Shown: positions 1-9,940, counted from the first letter of the stretch. The stretch is DNA of 64,000 bases from Nostoc sp. 106C (GCF_002154725.1 NZ_MTAW01000184.1:62001-126000); one strand, 5' to 3'. A program made the numbers and translations. The notes: generated by a model not told the origin, from the letters alone.

Positions 1-559
1 AAGGCAGCAGGAGCTATAAAAAATCAGCTTTCTGAGTTCTGTTTTTTAAATCAACTGGAATCCTCAGGTTGCTATTATCCCATGTTGTGTCAGTTGCCCA
101 TTATCGTACTCATTAGAAGTACAAATCATGCAAAAGTCAGTCCACCTCTTATTTATACAAGCTTAAAACCCGATTTTATCGGATATTAAAGCTATCTTAA
201 GCAGTGTTCGTCAATTAACTCATTCGTAGTGATATTAATACCGAAGCAAAGTTTTTATGTATTTGAATGGGCTAGACAGAAAAATTATTTTATGATATGT
301 AGCTATCTTAGTTTGATGATTATAAAAATCGAGAGTTGTTTTATTTCCTCCTGTCTCATAGATATGTAAGCTATATCAGCGGCCAATGAAATATTTTTAT
401 TTGTAGGTGAGGCTGGTTAGCGGATTGCAGGAAAAAATAGTATTAAGCTGATGTCTATGTGTCTCATACACTTCTACTTATTTTTTCGTACTTGAAAAAA
501 TAAAGTCTTAGTTCTCAAACATAAGAATGTTGAGAATATTTTAGTGATGATTCAAAGAA
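1..559. other. Gene-free stretch at the left edge
   Basis: I see no convincing reading frame, RNA gene or repeat in these 560 bases. They are AT-rich with stops in all frames, and are probably the spacer between a gene outside the window and the pentapeptide-repeat gene. Confidence 0.5.
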
Positions 560-608
560 AGATTTAGGATCAGGCTGACTAAAATTCAGTTTTTCTTATC
601 CTAAATCT
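560..608. repeat. Inverted repeat, possible terminator of the pentapeptide gene
   Basis: AGATTTAGGAT at 560-570 is repeated exactly in inverted orientation at 598-608 (11-bp arms). A smaller CTGA/TCAG pair lies inside the loop. It lies about 40 bases past the stop of the leftward pentapeptide gene, so it could end that transcript, although no long U-run follows. Confidence 0.5.
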
Positions 609-647
609 CTTAAGTGCAAGTTATGTTAATACTTACTCAGTTCAGCA

Positions 648-1103
648 TTATTTCCAATCGGGAATTTCTGCATCCTCTCCACCAATGCCGATTCCGGTAT
701 GATATATTTCTGCATCCGTGATAGTTAGGTTATTCATTGATGCTTGATACACATTAGAATCGTAAATTTTAGCACGAGTCAAATTGACATTATTGAGATT
801 GGCTTGCTTTAAATTTACATTGGTTATGTACGCTGAAGTTAAGTTAGCACCTGCTAAGTTTGCGCCAGTGAGATCGGCACCTTCCAGGTTAGCTTCAGTA
901 AGATTTGCGTTTTGAAGATTTGCACCTCTAAGATCTGCACCAATCAAATGAGCGCTACTGAGGTTGGCGCCTGATAGATTACACCCAATACATTCCCCAG
1001 TTGCCAACAATTTTTGTAAATCTTGCGGATTATCAGCTTTCACTACGTTAGTGAAAAATAGGGGAGTTGCTAAGGCTAGAACCGCTAATAGCTGGAGTTT
1101 CAT
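648..1103 (-). CDS. Secreted pentapeptide-repeat protein
   Basis: A signal peptide of about 23 residues (MKLQLLAVLALATPLFF...VKA) is followed by A(D/N)LXX pentapeptide repeats, roughly residues 42-110, which should form a right-handed quadrilateral beta-helix. I chose the inner ATG at 1103 because AGGGGG sits six bases before it; a start seven codons upstream would put charged residues before the signal peptide. Such proteins are abundant in cyanobacteria, mostly without known function, and this one is probably periplasmic. The degenerate C-terminal part (about residues 110-150) may cap the helix. It stands alone; the next gene lies about 300 bp away on the same strand. Confidence 0.85.
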   Translation of the reverse strand: MKLQLLAVLALATPLFFTNVVKADNPQDLQKLLATGECIGCNLSGANLSSAHLIGADLRGANLQNANLTEANLEGADLTGANLAGANLTSAYITNVNLKQANLNNVNLTRAKIYDSNVYQASMNNLTITDAEIYHTGIGIGGEDAEIPDWK

Positions 1104-1414
1104 AATTTCCCCCTTTGTACTCAAGTTATGTCCGTTCTTTTCCTCACAATTCTATTATCTCACTAAATTACTGTAATTATGTTAATTGAGTACACAAGCT
1201 TGTAAGGAAATAGAACTTGTTTAGTATTGATTCTAATCAGCTATTAACTAAGGATTTGGAGTGATAGATGCACAGTAAATCATGAAACCTTGACTTGTCA
1301 AATTCCTGTTAAATCTTATTAAGGAATTGTACAAATCGAGATAGTTTGTCATAGAAATTTAATAGAAATTATTATGCTGTCTAGTAGCACTCTTGACAAA
1401 CAATTACTGAGTCT

Positions 1415-2281
1415 TTAAAGCATTAAGAAATCTCGAATGTACTGATTAACTAAATCTGGTTTTTCTTGCTGCACCCAATGGCTACAGTTAGGAATATATT
1501 TAATTTGAAAGTTATTGACATAGGCTTCTGTACCGTAACTTAGTTCCTTACCAAGAGCAGTATCATTTTCACCCCAAATCATCAGTGTTGGCACTTCCAA
1601 AATTCCCCAATTTCTTTTTAAGATTCTCTGCTGAAAAACGTTGCGGTAATAATTTAACATTGCTGTAAGAGCACCATTTTTAGCGGCAGCATTCTTGAAA
1701 GCGGCAATATCTGCTTGAGTAAAAACATTTTTGTTAACCGCCATACCTTTAAGAGCTCGTTCAAGTGCTGCATAGTCTGAGCTTTTTATGACTAATTCCG
1801 GTAGCCAAGGTAGTTGAAAAAAGAAAATATAAGAGCTACGAAGTAGTTGTTGAGGAGTCAGTAAACCTTGGGAAAATTTTGCCGGATGAGGTAGATTGAG
1901 TATAATTAATTGCTCTAACATATCTGGATGAGCATAAGCAAAATTCCATGCGATCGCACCTCCCCAATCATGTCCAACTAAAACGCATTTTTCGTAGCCT
2001 AAGCCTTTAATTACACCTTCAATATCTTTCACAAATTCATCCATCACATAAGCAGTTTTCTCTTTTGGTTTATCGCTATCATTGTAACCACGTAAATCAA
2101 GAGCAACAACTTTAAAATATTTGGCAAATTCTGGTATTTGATGTCGCCAGGAATACCAAAATTCTGGAAACCCATGTAACATCAGCATCAAAGGGCCTTC
2201 GCCTTGAGTGACGTAGTGTAGTTTCACTCCATTAGTGGTGATATATTCGTGGGTCCAAGAAGGTTGTATAACAGCCGTCAT
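1415..2281 (-). CDS. Alpha/beta hydrolase, epoxide-hydrolase type
   Basis: This soluble enzyme of about 288 residues has the soluble epoxide hydrolase/haloalkane dehalogenase pattern: oxyanion-hole motif HGFPEFWYSWRHQI, the ALDLRGYNDSDKP strand, nucleophile elbow GHDWGG (Asp nucleophile) and a C-terminal catalytic His in NCSHWVQQEKP. The acidic triad member is probably the Asp in WGENDTALG. The HGxP and GHDWGG motifs favour an epoxide hydrolase over an esterase, which would have Ser. The start MTAVIQPSW at 2281 follows a GGAGTAGGA ribosome-binding site; an 11-codon upstream extension is possible. The substrate cannot be read from sequence. It is monocistronic. Confidence 0.85.
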   Translation of the reverse strand: MTAVIQPSWTHEYITTNGVKLHYVTQGEGPLMLMLHGFPEFWYSWRHQIPEFAKYFKVVALDLRGYNDSDKPKEKTAYVMDEFVKDIEGVIKGLGYEKCVLVGHDWGGAIAWNFAYAHPDMLEQLIILNLPHPAKFSQGLLTPQQLLRSSYIFFFQLPWLPELVIKSSDYAALERALKGMAVNKNVFTQADIAAFKNAAAKNGALTAMLNYYRNVFQQRILKRNWGILEVPTLMIWGENDTALGKELSYGTEAYVNNFQIKYIPNCSHWVQQEKPDLVNQYIRDFLML

Positions 2282-2510
2282 TAATCCTACTCCATTTAAA
2301 TAAGATACTGTCAAATTCTTTAAAAGATTATTGAATTATGCTATCTAATTATTTGCGGTAACATCTATTAAAAGAAAAGGTTTGTTCAAAGTTTTCTAAA
2401 AAATAATCTGCAAAAATATCTCTTAAATAATTGTAAGTTTTGCCATTAGATAGATGTATTTATTAGGTAATTATTGCTAAAAAAAAATCTCATATATCCA
2501 GGCAAATACT

Positions 2511-3326
2511 ATGACACAACATCTTATAGATGATCCTTCATCATGGGTAGAAAGACTGGCAAGATTTGGTTATGCATCTAAGGGAGTAGTTTACGGTATC
2601 GTTGGGTTACTAGCAGCTCAGGCAGCTTTTGGTGCAGGTGGTAGAACGACTGATACAAAAGGAGCTTTACAAACGCTAGTAGAACAACCATTTGGTAAAT
2701 TTCTACTGGCTTTGGTGGCAATTGGCTTAATAGGGTACGTAATTTGGCGCTTTGTACAGGCAATAAAAGATCCAGAAAATAAAGGCAAAGATGCCAAAGG
2801 TTTGGCACAGCGAGTTGGTTATGCCATTAATGGTGTTTTATACGGGAGTTTAGCCTATAGCGCTGTGCAAATTCTGCTTGGTTCTGGAGGTAGTGGTAAT
2901 AGTAACTCTACCCAAGATTGGACAGCACGCTTACTTTCTCAACCCTTTGGTCAATGGTTAGTAGGAACTTTAGGGGCATTAATTATTGGATTAGGTTTTT
3001 ATCAGTTTTATAAAGCTTACAGCGCCAAGTTTCGCAGAAAACTCAATTTAACTGAGTTAAGCAATACAGAACGTAAGTGGGTGATAGCCATTTGCCGATT
3101 TGGTTTGCTAGCAAGAGGCATTGTATTCTGTATTATTGGCTGGTTTCTCATTCAAGCAGCAACTCAATATAACGCCCAAGCTGCTGGAGGCTTAGATGAG
3201 GCGTTACAGGCTTTGGCACAACAACCATATGGCCCTTGGCTTTTAGGCTTTGTAGCACTGGGTTTATTGGCCTATGGTATTTATATGGTGATTAAAGCGC
3301 GGTATAGTCAGCTAGTCGTGAATTGA
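2511..3326 (+). CDS. DUF1206 membrane protein
   Basis: This 271-residue membrane protein consists of three copies of a unit with two transmembrane helices (around residues 18-85, 98-165 and 190-265). Each begins with a version of ARFGYASKGVVYGIVGLLA and has a central QPFG or QPYG motif, the DUF1206 signature. Function is unknown. It lies only 36 bp upstream of the glycosidase-like gene on the same strand, so the two may be cotranscribed, though the products suggest no shared pathway. Confidence 0.88.
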   Translation: MTQHLIDDPSSWVERLARFGYASKGVVYGIVGLLAAQAAFGAGGRTTDTKGALQTLVEQPFGKFLLALVAIGLIGYVIWRFVQAIKDPENKGKDAKGLAQRVGYAINGVLYGSLAYSAVQILLGSGGSGNSNSTQDWTARLLSQPFGQWLVGTLGALIIGLGFYQFYKAYSAKFRRKLNLTELSNTERKWVIAICRFGLLARGIVFCIIGWFLIQAATQYNAQAAGGLDEALQALAQQPYGPWLLGFVALGLLAYGIYMVIKARYSQLVVN

Positions 3327-3362
3327 AAATCACGCTCGCACGCATTGTTTTTAGATACGCAC

Positions 3363-4517
3363 ATGAGCTTAATAGAAACACGCGGTGTCTGGCTTACCAA
3401 TACCGATAGTAAAGTACTCAAGTCACAGCAACGCATTGCTGAGGCAATGAATTTTGTGGCCGAGACAGGATTTAATGTAGTGTTTCCTGTTGTTTGGAAT
3501 AAGGGAGTCACTTTATATCCTAGCCAAACGATGCAGCAGACATTTGGTGTTGAAATTGATCCCAGCTTTTTCGGTCGCGATCCTTTGGCAGAAGTAATTG
3601 TAGAGGCGCGACGGGTTGGGCTAAAAGTCATTCCTTGGTTTGAATACGGCTTTGCAAGTTCTTATAACTTGAATGGTGGAATGCTGTTGCAGACAAAACC
3701 AGAATGGGCTGCGCGCGATCGCAATGGTAAGTTACTAAAGAAAAATGGTTTTGAGTGGATGAATGCCCTTGACACCCAAGTGCAAGAATTCCTGTTGAAC
3801 TTGGTGTTGGAAGTGGTGAAAAATTATGATGTTGATGGCATTCAAGGTGACGATCGCTTTCCTGCCTTACCCTGTGAAGGTGGCTACGATGAGGGAACTA
3901 TGGCACTTTATCGTCAGCAGTTCAACCAAAATCCGCCCCAAAATCCTCAAGATAGGCAATGGCTACAATGGCGTGCTGATATTCTGACTGAATTCTTAGC
4001 CCGTCTCTACCAAGAAGTAAAAAAAGTTAACCCTAATTTAATCGTGTCAATTTCTCCTAATATTTATGATTGGGGATTTAAAGAGTATCTACAAGATTCA
4101 GTCACTTGGCTAAATCGCGGCATCGTTGATATGATTCACCCGCAAATTTATCGCCGCGACTTCCTCAGCTATAAATGTATTGTTAATAAATTGGTAAACG
4201 AACAGTTCACAGATGCGACAATACCAAAGTTAGCACCAGGAATTTTAATGAAGCTTGGTTCTTATTGTATTACTCCTGAATATCTTATCAAAGCAATTGA
4301 ATGCAACCGTAAATGCGGCATTAGAGGAGAAGTATTCTTTTTCTATGAGGGTTTGCGAGAAAATGATTATGCTCTAGCTAAATTACTACGGAGTAGTCCG
4401 TATGCTCAGTCTGCATCATTTCCTACTTTGTCAGATTTGAGTGGAAGTAAAGTGAATAGCAGGAGGACAGCTTCAATTTGGCAGAAGTTGCTAAGGTTTT
4501 TCCGAAATCTCTTTTAA
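3363..4517 (+). CDS. Glycosyl-hydrolase-like protein (GHL10/DUF187 type)
   Basis: This protein of about 384 residues should fold as a TIM barrel related to GHL10 (DUF187). It opens with ETRGVWLTNTDSKVL, and has FNVVFPVVWNKG, a KVIPWFEYGF strand, VDGIQGDDRF after strand 4, and VDMIHPQIYRRD near the end of the barrel. These acid-containing strand ends are where family members place catalytic residues. No signal peptide is visible. The ATG at 3363 is preferred; a TTG at 3345 would add six residues. The C-terminal 40 residues are basic and Ser-rich. Related proteins act on cell-wall or exopolysaccharide glycans, but the substrate is not evident here. Confidence 0.8.
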   Translation: MSLIETRGVWLTNTDSKVLKSQQRIAEAMNFVAETGFNVVFPVVWNKGVTLYPSQTMQQTFGVEIDPSFFGRDPLAEVIVEARRVGLKVIPWFEYGFASSYNLNGGMLLQTKPEWAARDRNGKLLKKNGFEWMNALDTQVQEFLLNLVLEVVKNYDVDGIQGDDRFPALPCEGGYDEGTMALYRQQFNQNPPQNPQDRQWLQWRADILTEFLARLYQEVKKVNPNLIVSISPNIYDWGFKEYLQDSVTWLNRGIVDMIHPQIYRRDFLSYKCIVNKLVNEQFTDATIPKLAPGILMKLGSYCITPEYLIKAIECNRKCGIRGEVFFFYEGLRENDYALAKLLRSSPYAQSASFPTLSDLSGSKVNSRRTASIWQKLLRFFRNLF

Positions 4518-4536
4518 TTAGGTACGTGGAATATCA

Positions 4537-4953
4537 ATGCAGATAGAACAGGTAATTGAAACTCTTAAAAATGATTTGCCGACTCTTTTTGAGAAAGATA
4601 TTTCTTATGATATATATACTCAGGATATCTACTTTCGAGATCCAGTAAACAAATTCAAATATAAATTTAACTATCGCATTATATTTTGGACTTTGCGATT
4701 TCACGCTCGACTATTTTTTACTCAAATTTCCTTTGATTTACATGAAGTATATCAGTCAGCCGAGAACACAATCTTAGCTAAATGGACAGTACGTGGTGTA
4801 TTGCGTGTTCCGTGGAAAGCGAAGATATTTTTCAATGGCTATTCAAATTATAAATTTAATCAAGATGGACTAATCTATGAGCATATCGATACTTGGGATA
4901 GAAAACCAGGAAAAATTTTGCGACAGTTTCTAGATAAAGGTGAAGACAGATAA
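4537..4953 (+). CDS. DUF2358 family protein
   Basis: This 138-residue soluble protein has the cyanobacterial/plastid DUF2358 pattern: the start MQIEQVIETLKNDLPTLFEKD, then DIYFRDPVNKFKYKFNY, and an alternating-strand C-terminal half ending in EHIDTWDRKPGKILRQ. The predicted fold is NTF2-like, a cone-shaped alpha+beta barrel. No enzymatic role is established. It follows the glycosidase-like gene by 19 bp on the same strand and may be cotranscribed with it. Confidence 0.8.
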   Translation: MQIEQVIETLKNDLPTLFEKDISYDIYTQDIYFRDPVNKFKYKFNYRIIFWTLRFHARLFFTQISFDLHEVYQSAENTILAKWTVRGVLRVPWKAKIFFNGYSNYKFNQDGLIYEHIDTWDRKPGKILRQFLDKGEDR

Positions 4954-5053
4954 ATTGAGCGAGCGCTTAGTCTCCAATTCCTATTTAATAAACGATTAAA
5001 TGAATTTTTTAAGACTGAAGTAATTACTCAAATCCGTCTTCAGCCTATTAACA

Positions 5054-6046
5054 CTAATTTGAAGCTTTCGGTTCAAATATCAGGTAAGTTCCTCCTAACC
5101 CTTCTACAATTGTGCGCGTATTGGCAGCCATCATGTTTTGATAGCTGTCTCCGTCAGTTCCTGCTTCTCCTAGCCCATCAGCATAAAGTTTTCTTTCAGA
5201 AACCTTAACGGTGGTTTCTTCAGCTAGAGACTGAAAAACATCAGATTTAATTGCTGTCTCAGAAAAAATTGTTGGCACTTTAGCCTGCTGAATATTTTTC
5301 GCCAAATTTTTTACTTGTGTACCTGTAGCTCTTTCATTGGTGTTAATACCTTCTAACGTCCCTGCTAATGAAAGACCGTAAGCTTTAGTATAATAGCTCA
5401 TTCCATTATGAGTTGTAATTAATCTGCGTTGAGTAGTGGGGATACTATTAATTCTGGACTTTATCCAGCGATCTAGTTGGATGAGTTCGTTGTTAATTTT
5501 TAACTTGTTATTACTATAAGTTTGGGCATTGCTTGCATCTAATTTGCCCAAGTTGCTGCTAATTACTTCTACCATTCTGATAGCATTCTTCACATTATGC
5601 CAGATGTGAGGATCGGCTACTATACTATCATCTTCCCGAAACTTTTGGGGCTTTGGAACTGCAAGTGATGCAATAGCAATTTTAGGTGCAGTGGTCTTAG
5701 TTGCTTTAATTAGTTTGACCAATCCTGGTTCCAAGTTATAGCCGTTATAGAGAATCAGATTCGCTTGTTCAAGAGCTTTACGATCTTCAGGCTTTGGGCG
5801 ATAAAGATGGGGGTCTGCTCCAGGGGGAATCAAACAAGTAAGATTAATTGTATTCCTCGCAATCTGTTTTGTTAAGTCGCATATTATACTTGTAGTTGCA
5901 ACTACTTGTGGAAGGTTATAGTTAACCCTAGTGGTAGTTTGAGTGAATGAAGTGCTTTGTGCTTGGTTTACACAGCCAACAAATCCCATTGTCAATGCGA
6001 GCGAAACATTACGTGCAAAGCCAAAATTAAATATTTTTTTTAACAT
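5054..6046 (-). CDS. Metal ABC transporter substrate-binding lipoprotein (Mn/Zn cluster A-I type)
   Basis: This 330-residue lipoprotein has a signal ending in FVGC. The mature part is a ZnuA/MntC/PsaA-family binding protein: VVATTSIICDLTKQIA near the start, GADPHLYRP with the first His ligand, DPHIWH with the second, TLEGINTNE with a probable Glu ligand, and YADGLGEAGTDGDSY with a probable Asp ligand. A His-His-Glu-Asp set is typical of Mn2+/Fe2+ binders (PsaA, MntC) rather than the three-His ZnuA site, and the His-rich ZnuA loop is absent. GGAG precedes the ATG by six bases. No cognate ATPase or permease gene adjoins it, so it is an orphan here or works with a transporter elsewhere. Confidence 0.85.
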   Translation of the reverse strand: MLKKIFNFGFARNVSLALTMGFVGCVNQAQSTSFTQTTTRVNYNLPQVVATTSIICDLTKQIARNTINLTCLIPPGADPHLYRPKPEDRKALEQANLILYNGYNLEPGLVKLIKATKTTAPKIAIASLAVPKPQKFREDDSIVADPHIWHNVKNAIRMVEVISSNLGKLDASNAQTYSNNKLKINNELIQLDRWIKSRINSIPTTQRRLITTHNGMSYYTKAYGLSLAGTLEGINTNERATGTQVKNLAKNIQQAKVPTIFSETAIKSDVFQSLAEETTVKVSERKLYADGLGEAGTDGDSYQNMMAANTRTIVEGLGGTYLIFEPKASN

Positions 6047-7193
6047 TATCTGCTCCAGTAGATTTGAAAATAAAAATAAATATGATCGTTAGTTAATTAG
6101 TGAAGTATTCAAATTTCGCGGCTTGCTGTCAAATATTGACACTTTATAGTCTGATAACCTGAGGGGCGCAAGAGTAAGTTACGAAAATAAAGACCATGCA
6201 GGGTTTAGCTCCTGAATTCATTAGTTGATTGAGATTCTCTCGCCATCAGTTAAAGCAACAATTATGCGATCGCGCTAATAGACTACAAAGGATACCAACT
6301 GACAGAGATACTCTGGTTAAGGTGGTGAATTTGGTAATCAAGAGGGCTTATTACTCATATAGGTTGGGTTAGTTTTGCAAGCATAGTACCGTTACGATAA
6401 ATTCAAACAGCTTGTATTATAAGCGTTTGGGCTGTTTTGTAGATGCAACGGGTATGTTGATTTGCGGTTCCGTTTGACTAGTCCTGATTTAAGGAAATTG
6501 TAGCGATGACTTTGCCACCTGTGGCGATATTAACTGGTATTTCCATCAAGTTGCTAAATTGACACATTCAACAAGAGTCGATGCTAGTTTAGCAGGTTAT
6601 GTGTTTACTAACCGTCTCATAGCAGACTTAAACATCACTGTACTGTTGCTAGAAGCATGAAGAACTGACAACCAGCAAGTAATACATATTTGTGCTTGTT
6701 TCCTGAAACTGTTTCAAACCAGCACTAATGTCAAACAATTATAGTTGCTGAAAAAGCTACTGCTCTGATTAATAATTGGTAATAAATTGAAATTTTATAC
6801 TTTAGATTTGTTTAATATTTATACTTCGTAAATGAGGATAAACCCTCAGGTAAATTGACTACACGGATTATAAAATATAAAGATATCAGTTGTTTGCTCA
6901 GGGGAAGATTTTACCAATGTCTGCTCTGTGGAGAGACTATTATAATAGCCATCTAAAGTTAAAAATCATACTTTAGTATCAGCAGAATAAAATTCTTTCT
7001 AAGATGAGTTGTTTGTTCATTATTAGCAAAGAAGAGGGTTTCTGATTGAGGAGTGCATATTTCCTTCGAGCTAAATCTAAGTAACAATTAATATGTGGTT
7101 TGCGACCTCAGCATTATGCTATTTATAATGCCATTTTTCTGAGCAGATTTGTTCTAGAATCGCACCGCTAACGCAAGCAAGTGAAGAAAAGTT
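6047..7193. other. Long gene-poor spacer
   Basis: About 1.15 kb separates the metal-binding lipoprotein from the MFS gene and holds no intact gene. The only protein-like segment is 6493-6660 (separate entry). The rest is AT-rich with one HIP1-like octamer near 6270. Promoters of both divergent neighbours must lie here, but I could not identify a clear Fur/Zur-type palindrome. Confidence 0.5.
6493..6660 (+). pseudogene. Possible remnant of a degraded gene
   Basis: An open stretch of 55 codons without an ATG, preceded by TAA and ended by TGA, reads like real protein: CGDINWYFHQVAKLTHST is followed by SLAGYVFTNRLIADLNI. The amino-acid composition looks natural, unlike the surrounding translations. 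With no start codon and stops just upstream, it is most likely the tail of a decayed gene. I do not recognise the family. Confidence 0.3.
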
Positions 7194-8387
7194 ATGGTTA
7201 ACTCTTTCGATTCCCGTCCTGATATTTTATGGCGGCAAGTTTGGGGATTAGCTGCTTTAGTGGCTGGAATCATCTTCAGTTGGATGGCTTACAGTTTTTA
7301 TCAACCAAAAATTTTACAAAAACTGGAGTTTGTAGAATTGGCAGGTTGGCTAGGGATAATGCAAGGGTTACTCGCCACAGTCATCGAACCTTTTGTGGGG
7401 CAATTTTCTGATCGCATCCAACAGCGCTTAGGTAATCGCTTACCAATTATAAGTGTAGGGGTAACACTGGCAGGTGCGATTTTTGTGATTGTCTCGCTGT
7501 TAGCAGAACAGAATTTATCAGGAGGTATACGTTGGTTAGTACCTGTACTGATGACTGTGTGGATAATAGCCATGATTCTTTTTCGAGGTCCAGCGATCGC
7601 ATTATTAACACAGTTTGTACCTATGACCGAATTACCCCAAGCTAGTGCTGTTTTGGTCTTTGTATTTGGATTCATCGGCGCTATTGAGCCAGTATTAAAA
7701 ATTTTTATCAATAGTATCGGTGCATCAATGACTTTTTTGTTAGGAGCGATCGCCTTGGTGATGGGAGGATATATTTTGCGATCGCTAACTCCTGTACATA
7801 CATTAAAGCCCTATACTATCCATGAGGATGTCTTATCTAGCGCGCCTACTTTATTATTAATTTTAATTTTTGTAGTTGGTTTGGGTACAGGCTTAGAAGT
7901 AAACCTATTAATGTCGATATTTCCGCAAGAATTACAAATTCAATTCCCTGGTATTAGATTAGAATTTATTACCTCTGGCATACTTTTAGTATCTGCGATC
8001 GCCTCAGTTGTTTTGGGAGAATGGACGGCTCAAATAGGTGCGAATAAAGCAATGTTATTGGGTTTGGGTACAATGACCGGCTTAATGGGATTGGCATTGT
8101 TAAACGACATCGACACATTCGTAGTAGGTTTTATAGTTACTTTTGGTATTAGCTTTAGCTTAATTTTTGTCAGCATGATTCCCTTTTGTTTAGGAAAAGT
8201 TCCCTCTCATCAGGCAGGTTTAGCTACTGGCTTATATTTTGCTGGTAGCGCTGGAGCTACTGCTCTAGTATCACTTTTAATCAAACAAGGGATGATCGCA
8301 TCATTGGGAGCATTTTTATTAGCTGAGTTTGCTTTTTTCGTAGTAGCTGGATGTATTGTGATTACTAAGAAAATACAAATTAGCTAA
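7194..8387 (+). CDS. MFS transporter
   Basis: This 397-residue integral membrane protein has about 11-12 hydrophobic helices. The loop after helix 2 carries GQFSDRIQQRLGNRLP, the major-facilitator motif A variant (G-x-x-SDR-x-x-x-R-x-G-x-R-x-P) common in sugar:cation symporters. The halves are joined near residue 205 by a hydrophilic linker (THEDVLSSAP region). The ATG is at 7194. Substrate is unknown. The next gene (ParA fusion) converges from the right with a 46-bp gap. Confidence 0.8.
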   Translation: MVNSFDSRPDILWRQVWGLAALVAGIIFSWMAYSFYQPKILQKLEFVELAGWLGIMQGLLATVIEPFVGQFSDRIQQRLGNRLPIISVGVTLAGAIFVIVSLLAEQNLSGGIRWLVPVLMTVWIIAMILFRGPAIALLTQFVPMTELPQASAVLVFVFGFIGAIEPVLKIFINSIGASMTFLLGAIALVMGGYILRSLTPVHTLKPYTIHEDVLSSAPTLLLILIFVVGLGTGLEVNLLMSIFPQELQIQFPGIRLEFITSGILLVSAIASVVLGEWTAQIGANKAMLLGLGTMTGLMGLALLNDIDTFVVGFIVTFGISFSLIFVSMIPFCLGKVPSHQAGLATGLYFAGSAGATALVSLLIKQGMIASLGAFLLAEFAFFVVAGCIVITKKIQIS

Positions 8388-8433
8388 TTCCTTCACGCTT
8401 CTGGCTCTATTTTTAACAAAAGTAGGAAGTATC

Positions 8434-9600
8434 TTAGTAAGACCGCAAAACTCCTATACCAGCTTTGGTTTCAATGTAATCAGCTAAGCTAATAAAATCC
8501 TCACGCGGATAGCATCTTCCACCAATGAGATCAAATGCTAATCTACTGGCAGGATTGTCTGGGTTTTCGAGAATATGTATACCCCAGTAATAAAGTAAGT
8601 CACTAGCTCGGATACAAACTTCCTCTGGGTCTATACAATGAAATTTATCATCTATTTTACTAATTTCTTTATAAGCATCGAAATAGACATCTTTGAGAAG
8701 CTTGAAACGCCTTATACCAGGATCTTTAAAGTTGTTGACTAGCACAAATAAATGAGCATTCTTATTGATTTCACGTATTTCTCTGACAGTCTCTTGGATA
8801 ACTTTGCCATGCTTATTGATTCCTAGTGGATTTAGAGTTGTTGGGATAATGCAATAGTCTAATCGCTTAACTAGTTCTTCAGGATTACGTTCTAATGCAG
8901 GTGAGCAATCACAAATTACTATTTGACAATCACGCGCGGAATCTTCATGCCAATTTTCTGCTTGAAATACTTGAATATTCGTACCAACACCTTTTGGATT
9001 AGGAACAAACACACCATCTCCTACTAACTTTTGGAGATTTTCTTCTGGATCTAAGTCCACAATAGCAACATTAAATCCTTGCAGTGCTAATGCTCCTGCT
9101 AAGTGTGCTGCTACGGTTGTTTTACCCACCCCTCCTTTGCAAGTGAAAACTCCAAAATAAACTTTTTTTGATAGATTTTCTGGGTTATCTCCCGTATTAC
9201 CTCCGACATCAATCTCAATCATACTATCAACCCCAACCAGCTTATTTTCCAAAGCTATTCCACAGCGAATTTTACTATTTTTATCCCAGGATCTGATTAA
9301 TGCCTGTGCTGGGCCACCGAAACCTTTTGTAGTTATGAACCAACCAAAATTAAATTTTTGACCTTCGTCACTATCTAAAAAATTAGCAAAACTTAAAAGC
9401 TGCGGTGCTGTCACATTACTTTTGAGCCATTTAACTTGAACAGCACCGACAAGGTTTCCTTTTTTTACAACTAAATCATAACCACGCTGGTTAGGCTTAG
9501 CAGTTTCAACTGTCCAACCTGCTCTATAAATCAGTTTGGCTACGTGCTGCTCAAAATGTGTAAAGTCTTGAATGTATTCTTGCTCTAAAGATGATGGCAT
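8434..9600 (-). CDS. PD-(D/E)XK (Mrr-like) nuclease fused to ParA/MinD-type ATPase
   Basis: Two domains are visible in 388 residues. Residues 10-115 look like an Mrr_cat/restriction-endonuclease fold: Glu17 in HFEQHVAKLI, Asp42 in GYDLVV and the Q-x-K motif Gln55-Lys57 in GAVQVKW. Residues 147-388 are a ParA/MinD-type deviant Walker ATPase: CKGGVGKTTVA at 154-164, VDLDPEE near 181 and VICDCSPAL as the second Walker element, ending with an IIPTTLNPLG strand. The fusion suggests DNA-bound ATPase activity coupled to cleavage, as in a plasmid-maintenance or anti-invader protein. No ParB-like partner adjoins it and flanking genes are unrelated. The domains are clear; the function is inferred. Confidence 0.85.
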   Translation of the reverse strand: MPSSLEQEYIQDFTHFEQHVAKLIYRAGWTVETAKPNQRGYDLVVKKGNLVGAVQVKWLKSNVTAPQLLSFANFLDSDEGQKFNFGWFITTKGFGGPAQALIRSWDKNSKIRCGIALENKLVGVDSMIEIDVGGNTGDNPENLSKKVYFGVFTCKGGVGKTTVAAHLAGALALQGFNVAIVDLDPEENLQKLVGDGVFVPNPKGVGTNIQVFQAENWHEDSARDCQIVICDCSPALERNPEELVKRLDYCIIPTTLNPLGINKHGKVIQETVREIREINKNAHLFVLVNNFKDPGIRRFKLLKDVYFDAYKEISKIDDKFHCIDPEEVCIRASDLLYYWGIHILENPDNPASRLAFDLIGGRCYPREDFISLADYIETKAGIGVLRSY

Positions 9601-9940
9601 AAATAACAGCTTTTGGTTTTGTGCTTTAGAATGATGAGTTAGTGTGCTTAAGTACGCTGTCTAAGCGAAATGCGATTTAATTATAGTAAATTTATACAGG
9701 CAATCTAAATTACCTTCTAGGAAAACCCTCTTGCAGTCTAAAATCCACCTTTAAATTGCTATTGCTATACTCCAGCTTAGTATAACTTGATAGCCCAACT
9801 AGATTTAGATTTTCTAAGTATAAATACATAGAAAAGCGATCGCATTCATGAACTTTTCAAGAAGTTGTTTAAGCTGAACAGGCGATCGCATAATTTTTAG
9901 TTAAGCTATAAGCGCTAATATTCAGGATTTTGAGCGCTTT
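9601..9940. other. Intergenic region with HIP1 octamers
   Basis: These 340 bases between two divergent genes hold no reading frame. GCGATCGC octamers occur near 9837 and 9882, the second within AGGCGATCGCAT. The last 40 bases resemble the leader of the second metallophosphoesterase gene (AAGC, AGCGCT and CAGGA blocks). Confidence 0.5.
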
